The notes: generated from the letters alone by a model not told the origin. A DNA stretch of 34,974 nt from Chitinispirillaceae bacterium (GCA_016929415.1 JAFGIW010000202.1:1-34974), one strand, 5' to 3'. Numbered from the stretch's first letter, positions 16,929-26,672 are shown. Numbers and translations are program-made.

Positions 16929-17741
16929 ATGATCGATCGGCTCCAGAGTCTCAACCCCGTACTGCAGGCGCTTGTCGCCACGCTCTTTACCTGGTCGGTA
17001 ACGGCGCTCGGCGCGGCCGCCGTATTTCTTTTCAAGACCATCAACCGCAAGATACTCGACGGAATGCTCGGCTTTGCCGCCGGAGTAATGATTGCCGCAA
17101 GCTACTGGTCGCTGCTGGCGCCCGCAATTGAGATGGTTGAAGACGAGGGAGGCGTACCCTGGATTCCGGCCCTGATCGGTTTTCTGTCGGGCGGGCTTTT
17201 CTTATGGGCAACGGATAAGATCCTTCCCCATCTCCATCTGGGACTGCCCATCGAACAGGCCGAAGGGATTCAGACGAACTGGAAGAGGAGCATTCTGCTC
17301 GTTCTGGCCATCACCCTCCATAACATCCCCGAGGGACTCGCCGTGGGTGTCGCCTTCGGAGCGGTCGCAGCCGGTTTGCCCTCCGCCTCCATGGGCGCCG
17401 CCGTCGCGCTGGCGCTTGGAATCGGGATTCAGAATTTTCCGGAAGGCGCGGCAGTCTCGGTACCGTTACGCCGGGAGGGATTGAGCCGATTTAAAAGCTT
17501 CTGGTATGGTCAGTTATCCGGAATTGTCGAACCAATTGCCGGCGTCGTCGGTGCCGCCGCCGTCCTGATCATGCGGCCGATACTGCCGTACGCCCTCTCT
17601 TTCGCCGCCGGAGCCATGATCTTCGTGGTCGTCGAAGAACTGATCCCCGAATCCCAGCAGGAAGGCAACACCGACATCGCCACCTCGGGCGCCATGTTCG
17701 GCTTCGCGATCATGATGATGCTTGACGTGGCGCTGGGATGA
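16929..17741 (+). CDS. ZIP-family metal transporter (ZupT/GufA-like)
   Basis: The 270-residue product has about eight membrane helices and the two ZIP metal-site motifs: [10 protein letters not shown] (131-140) in helix 4 and [10 protein letters not shown] (168-177) in helix 5. [21 protein letters not shown] in the N-terminal half is typical of the GufA subgroup. These carriers import zinc and sometimes iron or manganese. A short His pair (HLHLG) lies in the loop after helix 3. GAAAGG lies 7 bases before the ATG. It is 65 bases after the barrel gene, so co-transcription is possible, though no functional link is evident. Confidence 0.93.
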   Translation: MIDRLQSLNPVLQALVATLFTWSVTALGAAAVFLFKTINRKILDGMLGFAAGVMIAASYWSLLAPAIEMVEDEGGVPWIPALIGFLSGGLFLWATDKILPHLHLGLPIEQAEGIQTNWKRSILLVLAITLHNIPEGLAVGVAFGAVAAGLPSASMGAAVALALGIGIQNFPEGAAVSVPLRREGLSRFKSFWYGQLSGIVEPIAGVVGAAAVLIMRPILPYALSFAAGAMIFVVVEELIPESQQEGNTDIATSGAMFGFAIMMMLDVALG

Positions 17742-17762
17742 GTTTTTGCGATTTTTAAGTAT

Positions 17763-17804
17763 CCCGAAGCCGTCGTAATGTTCCCCGAAGCCGTCGTAAT
17801 GTCC
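17763..17804 (+). repeat. 21-base tandem repeat, two copies
   Basis: CCCGAAGCCGTCGTAATGT occurs at 17763-17781 and again at 17784-17802, a period of 21 bases with identical 19-base cores. It follows the ZIP gene stop by about 20 bases. Confidence 0.75.
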
Positions 17805-17878
17805 TGCAATATAGATGCCGATGGATCACTCGTGCGGAATTTGCCACGTCCTCCGGATAACACAGTGCCGCCTAATCA

Positions 17879-17892
17879 ATTAAACGTTTAAT
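17879..17892. promoter_or_regulatory. 14-base palindrome, LacI-family-operator-like
   Basis: ATTAAACGTTTAAT is a perfect palindrome with a central CG step flanked by A/T, the pattern of many LacI/GalR-type operators. It lies 55 bases before the TATAAT box at 17948 and about 260 bases before the hydrolase start. Regulator binding is inference; no LacI gene is in the window. Confidence 0.4.
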
Positions 17893-17947
17893 CACCACTA
17901 ATGTAATTAATCAAATTATTTATTTAATAAGTTGAAATTGAATATGT

Positions 17948-17953
17948 TATAAT
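17948..17953 (+). promoter_or_regulatory. Candidate -10 box (TATAAT) for the glycoside hydrolase gene
   Basis: A perfect TATAAT stands in the AT-rich gap. The sequence 17 bases before it (around 17925-17930) is only a weak -35 match. The resulting 5' leader would be about 190 bases. Confidence 0.3.
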
Positions 17954-18151
17954 AACCCATATCTGCCCTATTCCAAAAAAATGAATTGACGAAGGTAATT
18001 ACACGATTTAATTTCTTATGGTATTGAGGGGATTTTATCCATCTGTTTTAGCTGATCAAATGGTGGCATCACCATTTATATGGTTGGCACCATCATAAGT
18101 TCAGACATATATATATTAGAGATACACCACACATGCAGACAGGAGACCGGT

Positions 18152-21100
18152 TTGAAAAATTTTAAAGAACTGCTCAAGAAACCGAGTCGGGAATCACAGC
18201 CGTGGGCTATGTGGATCTGGAACCTTGCCATCACTCGTTCTCAATTGATGAAACAGTTGGAATGGTTTGTTGAAAACGGTTTCGGAGGCATTGCCGTTCG
18301 CCCCAGCCGGGACATGGTGCCGACCTACCTTTCCGAAGAATTTATCGATCTGTTCGCACTGGTGCTTCGTAATGCGCAAAAACAGGGAATCTGTGTAAGG
18401 ATCGCCGATGATTTTTCTCTTCCTTGGAGCGGATGTTTCTCCAATGAAATGGCACAATCGATGCAGATGCGTGCGCAGCATTTACGGCTGGTCGAAAATC
18501 GGCTGTTATCCGGCCGGGAAGAATTGTTTCTGGAGTATAAACCTCAAAATGAGATTGCCATGACGGTCCGCTACCATAACGGTTCGATCGATCCGGCTTC
18601 AGTCCATGAATTGACCTGCAGCGGCACCTCGTCATCAATTAAATGGCAGGCTCCTGAAGGTGAATGGAGGCTTATGGTTTTTCGGAAAGAGTTCATTATC
18701 GATCCGTCGAATGGTTTTATTCCTAATGTTTTCAACCCTAAGGTGGCTTCAGTTTATATCCAGAAGGTATTGGATGTTTTCAAGGCCCGCTTTTCAAAGT
18801 ATATGCCTGCAACGTTTGAAGGATTTATCAGCGAGTTGCCGTCGTGTCGTCCGGGAAATTCGACCATACCGTGGGATGATGATCTTGTGGTAAAATTCCG
18901 AAGCAAATCAAAAAAGAACCTCATAAAGCTGCTTCCGGCGCTTTTTTGTGATTTTTATCCTTCGGCGCAGAAAAACCGTCAACAGATCTATACCTTTATC
19001 CATGAATCAATATACGAACGTTTTGTCGCACCGCTTGAAGCCTGGGCGAAAAAGAACCGGTTTTCCCAATGGGTACTCGCCCCGGAGCGGTCTGTATATT
19101 TGTCAACAACCGTCCTTGCCGACGGCTCTGTCCCGCCGGAAACCGACCTGTCCGCCGTCGGTTATCAGAATATTGACGGTGTCGCCGAGAACTATGCATT
19201 GCTGCGCATCATGGCTGATGCCAACACCAATGAGTTCCGGCGTGAAACCATCTCGGTGATGGGCCGCAACCGCAACGGTATTGGTGCGACGATCCAGTCG
19301 CTTAAAAGCGATTTCGACACGCTGTTGCTTTCAGGACCGTCAAAGGTGATAATCGACGGTTGTTATTTCAATCTTGATCAGCGCAGTTACGCCAAAACGC
19401 CCTTTAATCCCGGGTGGTATTCACCGGGGAACGGGCATGTCGGAGAGCTCTGTACCTATATTACGCGCAGTCAGGAAATTATAAAAAACATTCACTGGAA
19501 CCGGCAGGTTGCCGTTTTCGCCTCCACATCGGAAATAATGGCGGCGTACCTTCCCGGAGAAGGAAATGCATCCACCGTCGGTCTCGAGCGGCTGGATAAG
19601 ACCATCCGGGCGCTTGATCGGTGCGGGGTCAGCTATGATCTGGTGAGTGAAAACCTCCTGTCAAACTGTGCAGTCCGCAGCAACGGAGAATTCGGTACCG
19701 CCGACCGCATACGGAAAGGAAATTATCAGGCGTTTATTATTCCCTATGCGCCTGATATTTCGCGAAATGTATTGATATTTATAGAAAAACTCGTACAAAA
19801 AGAGGGATGTGTCTTTTTTGTTGAGAATGCTCCCTGCGGAACGATCGAGGATGGAATTTCACCGACCATGTCCGGGCGTATTGATAAAATCCTTGCAGAC
19901 CGGCACAAACGCACCGGTATTATCAAACTCGCCGCGCTTGATGATGCGCTTCAATCGATTACACCGCATGTCCGTGTTCTGGTGAACGGCAGAACGGGAT
20001 CAGATATCTATCATGCCTTCGGTTCCGGCGAGGGGTATGAAATGTATCTGTTTCATAATACTTCTGAGACGAAAGAGTACTCGGCGATAATTGAGCTTGC
20101 AGAAAATAAGCATTATACCATAATCGATTGCAAGAACGGGGAAATGAGTGAAATCCCGCTCATGCAAAGTGATAACGGTTACCGGCGGTTTCAGTTCAAC
20201 GCGTATCCTAAAACGACCGCGATCATGGTTGCCTCGTCCGCTTCGCTTGTGCATGGTTCACGGGAGGCGGCAAAGCAGGAACGCTGCAATCCGTTTGTCA
20301 TTTCAGAGCGGGGATACCGGATTGTCCTGAAAGACCAATGGGTTTTCTCGACTTCATCGCTCAACGCGCTTCCTCTGGCAAACTGGAACGTCCGTATCGG
20401 CCTCAGCCGGGAGTCCGGCGGTTTTTCCCACTTTTACGAATCGCACTTCCAGGCCAAGTCGCTTCCTTCCGTCTGCAAACTTGTCCTCACTACGCCCGGT
20501 ATACGGCGCTCCGCCTCCGGCGGGGCCGATGTGCCGCCCATGGAAATAACGGTCAACGGCTCACGGGTGGATTTGATACCCGAAACCGTTCAACAACCCG
20601 CGTCTCCCGAGGGGGAGGGGGCGGAACCATCCGCAGCATCCGCAGAAGAAAAGGTATACGATGATTCGATACCTTTACATTTCAGCGAATCTGCACGCGC
20701 TTTTTCAATCGGTGAACTTCTTGTTCGCGGGTTCAACCGGATTTCGATCCGTACGACGGGGCAGGTCCTCGATCCGGATACGATCCATTATCCGCCGCTG
20801 CTCTTCGGTGATTTTACGCTGGTGAAGGGGCAGAACGGCTGGGCCATCGATAAGCTGGGTGAGGAGATCGGCAACAATTCATGGATTACCAACGGTTTCC
20901 CCTATCTGTGCGGGAAAGGCCTCTACAGTCAATCATTCGAGGTACCTAATGAGTATAAACGTCTGGTACTGCGGTTTTCACAGGTGTCGGGGACTATTGA
21001 CATTACCTTGAACAATAAAAACCTCGGAATTTTCAGTTGGCAACCAATAGAAGTCGATATCACCTCGGTCTGCGAGCCGAAACGAAACGAGCTGGTCATC

Positions 21101-21187
21101 GGCGTTGTCAACAGCATCGATACGATATTGAGAATGAACGGACGTCCATCGGGCCTGATCGGCGAGGTCTATCTGGACGTGTACTGA
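18152..21187 (+). CDS. Large glycoside hydrolase, GH106 (alpha-L-rhamnosidase)-like, TTG start
   Basis: The product of 1011 residues starts at a TTG that has AGGAG 6 bases before it; the ATG at 18080 lacks such a site and adds 24 unlikely residues. The beginning, QPWAMWIWN (16-24) followed by KQLEWFVENGFGGIAVRP, LSEEFIDLF and KQGICVRIADDF, is the TIM-barrel pattern of GH106-type enzymes and relatives. The C-terminal 100 residues (GLYSQSFEVP, RLVLRFSQVSGTIDITLNNK, NELVIGVVNS) form a galactose-binding-like jelly roll. No signal peptide is visible, so it may act in the cytosol on oligosaccharides. A Pro/Ala/Glu-rich linker lies near residues 810-830. Substrate is not determinable here. Confidence 0.75.
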   Translation: MKNFKELLKKPSRESQPWAMWIWNLAITRSQLMKQLEWFVENGFGGIAVRPSRDMVPTYLSEEFIDLFALVLRNAQKQGICVRIADDFSLPWSGCFSNEMAQSMQMRAQHLRLVENRLLSGREELFLEYKPQNEIAMTVRYHNGSIDPASVHELTCSGTSSSIKWQAPEGEWRLMVFRKEFIIDPSNGFIPNVFNPKVASVYIQKVLDVFKARFSKYMPATFEGFISELPSCRPGNSTIPWDDDLVVKFRSKSKKNLIKLLPALFCDFYPSAQKNRQQIYTFIHESIYERFVAPLEAWAKKNRFSQWVLAPERSVYLSTTVLADGSVPPETDLSAVGYQNIDGVAENYALLRIMADANTNEFRRETISVMGRNRNGIGATIQSLKSDFDTLLLSGPSKVIIDGCYFNLDQRSYAKTPFNPGWYSPGNGHVGELCTYITRSQEIIKNIHWNRQVAVFASTSEIMAAYLPGEGNASTVGLERLDKTIRALDRCGVSYDLVSENLLSNCAVRSNGEFGTADRIRKGNYQAFIIPYAPDISRNVLIFIEKLVQKEGCVFFVENAPCGTIEDGISPTMSGRIDKILADRHKRTGIIKLAALDDALQSITPHVRVLVNGRTGSDIYHAFGSGEGYEMYLFHNTSETKEYSAIIELAENKHYTIIDCKNGEMSEIPLMQSDNGYRRFQFNAYPKTTAIMVASSASLVHGSREAAKQERCNPFVISERGYRIVLKDQWVFSTSSLNALPLANWNVRIGLSRESGGFSHFYESHFQAKSLPSVCKLVLTTPGIRRSASGGADVPPMEITVNGSRVDLIPETVQQPASPEGEGAEPSAASAEEKVYDDSIPLHFSESARAFSIGELLVRGFNRISIRTTGQVLDPDTIHYPPLLFGDFTLVKGQNGWAIDKLGEEIGNNSWITNGFPYLCGKGLYSQSFEVPNEYKRLVLRFSQVSGTIDITLNNKNLGIFSWQPIEVDITSVCEPKRNELVIGVVNSIDTILRMNGRPSGLIGEVYLDVY

Positions 21188-21545
21188 GGTTGCGTCGATC
21201 GAGTCGGCCCACGTTCGTCCCGGGGATACAGAAGGGGCCTTCTGTAATCCATTACCAGCGGATAAGTTGCGTGGTTTTCACGGCCACAACCGGAAAAGCC
21301 CTATTGAATTGTCACCACCCGGAGTGTATCATTAGAACTGGTTGTTAAGCCGCCTGCGGCGAGTCGACTCTTTTCTCCGGCATATATATATTGCCATGAA
21401 GAGGGAAGAGGGCTTCACCGAGGTCGTACAATCGATATATAGATATATATCAGAAAGTAGTGCCGGTTTTCAATTTACCGTCTTTCATAACAAATTTTAC
21501 GGTAGGTGTATCATCAACACCGACAATTCACCCGCGGGAGGTTGT
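21188..21545. other. Gap after the hydrolase, with a hairpin and a possible decayed sorting-tail end
   Basis: Bases 21227-21235 (TACAGAAGG) mirror 21238-21246 around GG but no T run follows, so it is a hairpin rather than a clear terminator. Further on, one frame reads RKSPIELSPPGVYH and then stops. After one extra base it would continue IRTG, which resembles the GVYIIRT end of the orphan sorting tail at 27423-27607. This could be a third, badly decayed tail, but the match is short. The final 20 bases hold the ribosome site of the next gene. Confidence 0.3.
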
Positions 21546-23861
21546 ATGCGTCTGCACCAAGTAATTGTTCTGCTGCTTCTGGTTGTGTATCCCTGTGTCA
21601 GTCAAGAAATCGCCGTTAAAGGAACCATTAAAGACGGCAATGGGAATGCCGTTGAAAATGCCCTGATCCGTTTTGAAAATCTCGGCTATGTTACCGTCAG
21701 CTCAGCCGGAGGCGGATTCGAACTCACAAGCAGCTCTCCGGTTCAACCCCGTCAAATAACGCATCAGACATTCGATAACCTGCGTATCGACCGGGGCGCG
21801 CTTTACTTTTCCGTTGGGGGCAAGGAGCTGGTTGTCTTTTCAATTTACAACCTTCATGGACAACTATGCGCGAAAAAACGGATCGATGCGTTGTCGGCAG
21901 GATCGTACAGCGTTGATTTGGAAGGGCTCATCCCGTCACCTCTGGGCAGTGGCACCTATATCGTTTCTTCGATGATCGGCACCCGGAAGGTATCAGGTAA
22001 GGTCGCGCACCGGTCGGGGGACCGGTCGGCTTTCGTGCTGCGGCGGATGGAGGGTGCGCTCACGTCTCCACGCCTCGCAAGGCAGCTGTCGTCTGTTGAC
22101 ACTGTAACAATAAGCAAACTGGGATATGTTTCCAAATCGCTCTCCGTGGAAAATTATCAGCAGGATCTTGGAGTGATCATTCTTGAAAAATCATCAGTGC
22201 TCGAAGGAGCGGATGCCATTGCGGCCGTTGAAGATTCCCTTGTCAACCTCTTTGTCGAGCGGATTCAATCGATCGAAAACCTGGAAGGGCCCGATGAACT
22301 CAAGTCAATTGATTTCATCTCCCTGCGCAACGGTTTTGAGGCTATCCTCGAAATAAACGATACACGGATTAAGTCGAATATCGGTTATATGCTCTCGGCG
22401 CTTGCCTCGCTCAATACCAATCCGAAAATCTGGAAGATCGCCGATTCTCTCGATGCCTATTTTGATGCGCTGGATGAGGATCTGGAATCGGGGAGCGCGA
22501 GCAGCGAAGGTCCGCTTCTCATGAAACGGGCTATGAAGCGGGGCGGCATAGCGACGCTCGGAAAAGCGCTTGCGGCGAAAACCCCGGAACTGCTCCTTGC
22601 CGCGGCGCAGAAGCCATCGTTCCCGAAATTCCTGACCATCGGCTATATCCAGAACCTTATCGAGTCGGATCTGATCCCCGTCATAGGTCCGATACTGGAG
22701 GCAGCGGAGCGCATTGAGGCGCTTGGCGACGCTTCGATGCTCGTTACCGTCGACGGCGACGAGTATGAAATAGACAAAGGAGAAATTTATCTGTTCGATG
22801 CGTACATGAATCTGATGCAGGCATCCATGTACATGCTCTGCGTGTACGATATGGACCTGTTTACCGCCCCCGACCGGCAGGATTATTCATGGATCGACAG
22901 CCTGGTGAATAACGACGGGGGCTCGAAACGTATGTATACATTGTCGGGCGATACCCTTTATGAGATCTCGTCGTGGCAGGGGGAAAAGGAAGAGATCCTG
23001 ACGATGGTGAGCTTGCTGCATTATAATATTGAGCAGCGAGGCTCTTTCATGACGATCCGGCGTCCGTACCACTCTGCGGCATTCAACAGTTTGAAGGCGA
23101 TCCCGGCGAAAATTAAGGCAGGTCTCGCGGCGATCAAGGCCGAAACCGACGACCAGGAAAACGACCTGATGAAATTATCCGACGTCAATTCGGCCGAGGG
23201 CGATATGCTCGATTTTTCGGGGGACCTCCGTGACGAGGGTTTTTCGGCATCGTTCGCCGAAAATTTTTCATCAATCGACAAGCTCATGGATTTCATAACA
23301 TCACTCCTCAACGGCCCCTATACCTTCAACGAAACCATTGACGGAACGCATATAACGGCGACGGTCGACCTGCCGGCCTGGTTCAACGATCCGGTGACCG
23401 ACCTGCGCACCCTCCTTCCGAAGTATGTTTGGACGAACGAGGCGGAGTGGGTGAAAGCCGATACCTTCTCGTGGAGCAGCTCGTCATACAACCGGCGAGT
23501 AGTGTATAATGCAGCCGCGGGAAGTTATGATACACTGTACTATATCTATGTGTATGATGAAGAAGGGGTCGAGATGAAAATCAATCCTTCCCTGATTGAT
23601 TCGATAGGTACCACCGAGTGGGGAGAAACGATCTATTATATCGGAACGCCGATCCGCTATCGGGTCTCTATCGATTCCTCCTATTATTTCGACGCCCTCC
23701 GTTTGACCGATGAAACCGGCGCGGTCATGGGCAATGAAACCATCGACGAGCTTGTCGAGAACAGGATGTTTTTCCCCTATTTTGACGATTACACGTTCCA
23801 TGGACTCTTCCCTGGTATGACACGGGGGAAATGGCTCGATCTGATCTGGGCCGACGAGTGA
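21546..23861 (+). CDS. Secreted protein with carboxypeptidase-regulatory-like domain
   Basis: The product of 771 residues starts at the ATG with GGGAGG 5-6 bases before it and has a clear signal peptide (MRLHQVIVLLLLVVYPCVSQ). Residues of about 21-60 (AVKGTIKDGNGNAVENALIR, then NLGYVTVSSAGGGFEL) are a CarboxypepD_reg/CnaB-like sandwich. Residues of about 80-150 contain KELVVFSIYNLHGQLCAKKR and GSGTYIVSSMIG, similar to the sorting-tail pattern but internal. VTISKLGYVSKSLSVENYQQ follows. The remaining 550 residues are acidic and mostly helical, then strand-rich, with no family I recognise. Its stop is 3 bases before the next gene, a barrel-like protein, so the two probably act together at the outer membrane. 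Function unknown. Confidence 0.8.
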   Translation: MRLHQVIVLLLLVVYPCVSQEIAVKGTIKDGNGNAVENALIRFENLGYVTVSSAGGGFELTSSSPVQPRQITHQTFDNLRIDRGALYFSVGGKELVVFSIYNLHGQLCAKKRIDALSAGSYSVDLEGLIPSPLGSGTYIVSSMIGTRKVSGKVAHRSGDRSAFVLRRMEGALTSPRLARQLSSVDTVTISKLGYVSKSLSVENYQQDLGVIILEKSSVLEGADAIAAVEDSLVNLFVERIQSIENLEGPDELKSIDFISLRNGFEAILEINDTRIKSNIGYMLSALASLNTNPKIWKIADSLDAYFDALDEDLESGSASSEGPLLMKRAMKRGGIATLGKALAAKTPELLLAAAQKPSFPKFLTIGYIQNLIESDLIPVIGPILEAAERIEALGDASMLVTVDGDEYEIDKGEIYLFDAYMNLMQASMYMLCVYDMDLFTAPDRQDYSWIDSLVNNDGGSKRMYTLSGDTLYEISSWQGEKEEILTMVSLLHYNIEQRGSFMTIRRPYHSAAFNSLKAIPAKIKAGLAAIKAETDDQENDLMKLSDVNSAEGDMLDFSGDLRDEGFSASFAENFSSIDKLMDFITSLLNGPYTFNETIDGTHITATVDLPAWFNDPVTDLRTLLPKYVWTNEAEWVKADTFSWSSSSYNRRVVYNAAAGSYDTLYYIYVYDEEGVEMKINPSLIDSIGTTEWGETIYYIGTPIRYRVSIDSSYYFDALRLTDETGAVMGNETIDELVENRMFFPYFDDYTFHGLFPGMTRGKWLDLIWADE

Positions 23862-23864
23862 TCG

Positions 23865-25418
23865 ATGGCCGGTTGTTTGGATACCATAACGGGGCGGGTG
23901 GGTCTACTCACCTGTCTTTTTGTTTTTATAGGGAATAGTGGCGAACCGGCCGCATTCGACCTCACATTGCCTGAATATACGGCGCGTCTATTATGGTCAA
24001 CCCCGTTCGGACGCTGCCCGGGGCCGACCGTTTCCGACGATTCATTGCCTTTGACCACGATAATCGGAACCGGAGGGTATGATCCGGTGTTTCGCGAAAA
24101 GGTCGTCGATTCGTCGCTCGCCAGGCTGAAAGACTCCCGTACGCATGCTTTCGACGGTACGGTGCTGATACGAACCGCACAAAAGGGCTGGGGACTGCAG
24201 GGTGGATGGGACTGCAGCCGGTTAACCAGTGCGTGGACGGGGGAGGACTACGACTTCAGTGAAAATTCCGTCCGGTCTTTCAATCGGCTGCTGTTTGGCG
24301 GATGGCGATATTGGCGGCACACTGCGCTCAACTGCATGATCGGTGTTGATCCGGGATATTGCAGCAGCGCGAACCTTGATAATAATCTCTACCGAGAAAA
24401 GGTGGCTTCGGCCTGGAAATCCCCTGGTGTAGACCTGTCCGCCGGGCTTACCCTTACTTATCCGGACATTGTAATCGAATATTATTACCGAAACAGTACG
24501 CCGTTTGCAGGGTATCACACGATCGCCAATAAATCAAACAGCGGCCGGCGGCGCCTTCCTCTGGTGATGGATGAGAACCGTTTCGGGATTGCGGCACTGT
24601 TTTCATGGGATGCAATTATCCTGCAATTTGATGGCGCATTCAATCTTCTGGGCGGTGACGCCGATCCCGGAAAATCCAACGATCTTCCCCTCTCCATAAA
24701 CGGCTACGGCGGTTCGGTGAATGCCGCGATCGGCGCAAGGCGGCTTCCCCTGAGGCCGCAACTTCGCCTTTCGGGAGAATACCGTCAATTTAATGCAGAA
24801 GGATTTGACGTTTCCGGGACGCGGTTTCTGAGGGTGGACGGCGGTTCCTTTTCATTCATTGAAGGAGCGGTCGAACTGCATCCCGGTAAACGCGGCAGTT
24901 TCGGACCGCTCGGTTCGTTCGTCCGGATAAAAGCCGACAACGGCAAGGTTGACTTATACACATTTTCCGGTTTGCTTCATGTGCTCGGACTTCCCGAGGG
25001 GTATAAATTATACGATGCGACATTTATGGTAACCGAGGGTGGTCTTTCAGGCAAACGCGAATGGCGGCTGTGGAGAAACCATACCGTGAAAACCGGTCTG
25101 GCGCTCTCCGGCTGCCGTCTCTACGGCTCGATTGAAACTGCCGAACGGACGCAAATCTGGGGCTTCATGCCGATGCCGATATATGAAAACCACGAAACGA
25201 GTGTTTTTGTCGACAGTAAATATGCCGTTATCAAAGCCGCATTACACTATTCTTACACCTTGAGAACGCACGAAATGTTTATTTCTTTTCAGCAGATCCT
25301 GCCGATCGCGATTTCAAACGGATCGGACGGTTCGGGAAAGAGTGAAGAGGCCGGAGTCGACACGCGGCGTCTTTACGGGGGGATGCGGATTGACGGCGGT
25401 GTAATTGTGCGACTGTAG
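23865..25418 (+). CDS. Probable outer-membrane beta-barrel protein of unknown function
   Basis: The 517-residue product has a hydrophobic N-terminal segment (RVGLLTCLFVFIGNSGEPAA, about 11-30) fitting a signal peptide. Many alternating strands follow with Trp/Tyr at the ends (LLFGGWRYWRHTALNCMIGV, VDLSAGLTLTYPDIVIEYYY, FGIAALFSWDAIILQFDGAF). Polar loops and a last strand GGMRIDGGVIVRL suggest a barrel, though the final residue is Leu, not Phe. It begins 3 bases after the previous stop; no Shine-Dalgarno is seen, so translation may be coupled. A GTG at 23898 is another possible start. I recognise no family. Confidence 0.75.
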   Translation: MAGCLDTITGRVGLLTCLFVFIGNSGEPAAFDLTLPEYTARLLWSTPFGRCPGPTVSDDSLPLTTIIGTGGYDPVFREKVVDSSLARLKDSRTHAFDGTVLIRTAQKGWGLQGGWDCSRLTSAWTGEDYDFSENSVRSFNRLLFGGWRYWRHTALNCMIGVDPGYCSSANLDNNLYREKVASAWKSPGVDLSAGLTLTYPDIVIEYYYRNSTPFAGYHTIANKSNSGRRRLPLVMDENRFGIAALFSWDAIILQFDGAFNLLGGDADPGKSNDLPLSINGYGGSVNAAIGARRLPLRPQLRLSGEYRQFNAEGFDVSGTRFLRVDGGSFSFIEGAVELHPGKRGSFGPLGSFVRIKADNGKVDLYTFSGLLHVLGLPEGYKLYDATFMVTEGGLSGKREWRLWRNHTVKTGLALSGCRLYGSIETAERTQIWGFMPMPIYENHETSVFVDSKYAVIKAALHYSYTLRTHEMFISFQQILPIAISNGSDGSGKSEEAGVDTRRLYGGMRIDGGVIVRL

Positions 25419-25467
25419 TCTGCTTATGGGCGAGCAAAAACCTTCCGTATTTCCGGGATAATCACTT

Positions 25468-26454
25468 ATGGAAAGCACGACGAAAAGCGCAGAGAAACGC
25501 ACCTACGCCGTCATCGGGACCGGTGCGATCGGCGGGTATTACGGCGCGCTTCTTGCTCGAAGCGAATGCGAGGTCCATTTCCTGCTCCACCGGGACTACG
25601 ACCACGTGCGCGAACACGGCCTGAAAGTCGATTCGGTCAGGGGAAATTTCGTCCTGCCGCATGTCAATGCCCACCGATCACCGGAGACCATGCCGAAGTG
25701 CGATGTCGTGCTGGTCGCCCTTAAAACCACGCAGAACGCGCTTCTGCCTAAAGTCATTCCTTCTCTTTTGAAAGAGAACGGCGCGGTCGTCATCATGCAG
25801 AACGGTCTGGGTGTCGAAGAGGAGGTCGGCGCCTATGCCGGCGATCATCCGGTCATGGGCGGCCTCTGCTTCATCTGTTCGAACAAAGCCGGTCCGGGCC
25901 ACATCAGGCATCTTGACTATGGCCATGTCACGCTGGCGGAGTATTCTTCCGATAAATCAGGCGCGGGAATCACTCCCCGCATGGAGGAAACAGCCCGTGA
26001 TTTCGAGAATGCCGGAATCACCGTACATCTTGCGGAAAATCTGGGAATCGTCCGATGGAAAAAGCTTGTGTGGAACATACCGTACAATGGACTTTCCGTG
26101 GTATTGAAAACAACCACCGATCAACTCATATCCCTTCCATCGGGGCGATCAATGATCATCGACCTGATGAAAGAGGTAATTGCCGGCGCGGCGGCATGCG
26201 GCTATTCCATCGAAGAGGAAATTATCCCTCAGATGCTCGATGCAACCGAGAGCATGATCCCCTACCATCCGAGCATGAAAATCGATTTCGATGAGAAACG
26301 ACCCATGGAGATCGAAGCGATTTATAGCAATCCCCTCCGTGCAGCTTTGAATGCAGGAGCCACCCTGCCCCGCGTCTCGATGATGTACGACCAGCTGCGG
26401 TTCCTGGATGCGAAAAACCGGGAATTCGCCCGCGGTCTTTCTTCCCGGCAATGA
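25468..26454 (+). CDS. panE: Ketopantoate reductase family protein (PanE/ApbA)
   Basis: The 328-residue product has the NADP loop VIGTGAIGGYYGALLA (15-30), then VALKTTQN, MQNGLGVEE, and the C-terminal helical domain with RWKKLVWNIPYNGLSV and HPSMKIDFDEKRPMEIEAIY. These carry the catalytic Lys and the ketopantoate-binding Asn/Glu region. It reduces 2-dehydropantoate to pantoate in pantothenate and CoA synthesis, although many paralogues of this family act on other 2-ketoacids. The last codons (26447-26454) overlap, out of frame, the start of a decayed sorting-tail sequence, so the extreme C-terminus may have been changed by the rearrangement downstream. Confidence 0.88.
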   Translation: MESTTKSAEKRTYAVIGTGAIGGYYGALLARSECEVHFLLHRDYDHVREHGLKVDSVRGNFVLPHVNAHRSPETMPKCDVVLVALKTTQNALLPKVIPSLLKENGAVVIMQNGLGVEEEVGAYAGDHPVMGGLCFICSNKAGPGHIRHLDYGHVTLAEYSSDKSGAGITPRMEETARDFENAGITVHLAENLGIVRWKKLVWNIPYNGLSVVLKTTTDQLISLPSGRSMIIDLMKEVIAGAAACGYSIEEEIIPQMLDATESMIPYHPSMKIDFDEKRPMEIEAIYSNPLRAALNAGATLPRVSMMYDQLRFLDAKNREFARGLSSRQ

Positions 26455-26672
26455 TTCTGCGGCAGGCTGTCGGTCTATTAGGATTGCCCTCCGATGGGGT
26501 CGTCACGGTCGTGGATCTTTCCGGGCGGCAAATGGTGAAGAGGGCCGTGGGGCAGCGGGATTTCCGGGAAAACGGAACGTCGCTGATACCCGCTTTTTTC
26601 CCGGCAGGAGTGTATGTTGTCAAGTTCAAAGGGCTTGCCGGAACAGTGGAGCGGGTTATTACAGCGTTCTGA
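26451..26672 (+). pseudogene. Orphan C-terminal sorting-tail fragment (A)
   Basis: The frame reads LPSDGVVTVVDLSGRQMVKR followed later by AFFPAGVYVVKFKG and VERVITAF, the pattern of a Por/type IX-like C-terminal sorting domain. There is no protein body in front: it starts on top of the panE stop. In the neighbouring frame the preceding bases read CRSIRIAL, which aligns with CxxRQLSITV of the intact tail at the end of the 27726-30422 gene. The domain is therefore frameshifted near 26488, and this is a remnant, not a gene. Confidence 0.7.

Larger units (their letters stand above)
17742..18151. other. AT-rich regulatory gap before the glycoside hydrolase
   Basis: No gene is seen. The left part holds a 21-base tandem repeat. 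The right part (17870-18080) is much richer in A and T than its neighbours and contains a 14-base palindrome and a TATAAT box. It most likely serves as the promoter and 5' leader of the 18152 gene. Confidence 0.5.
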
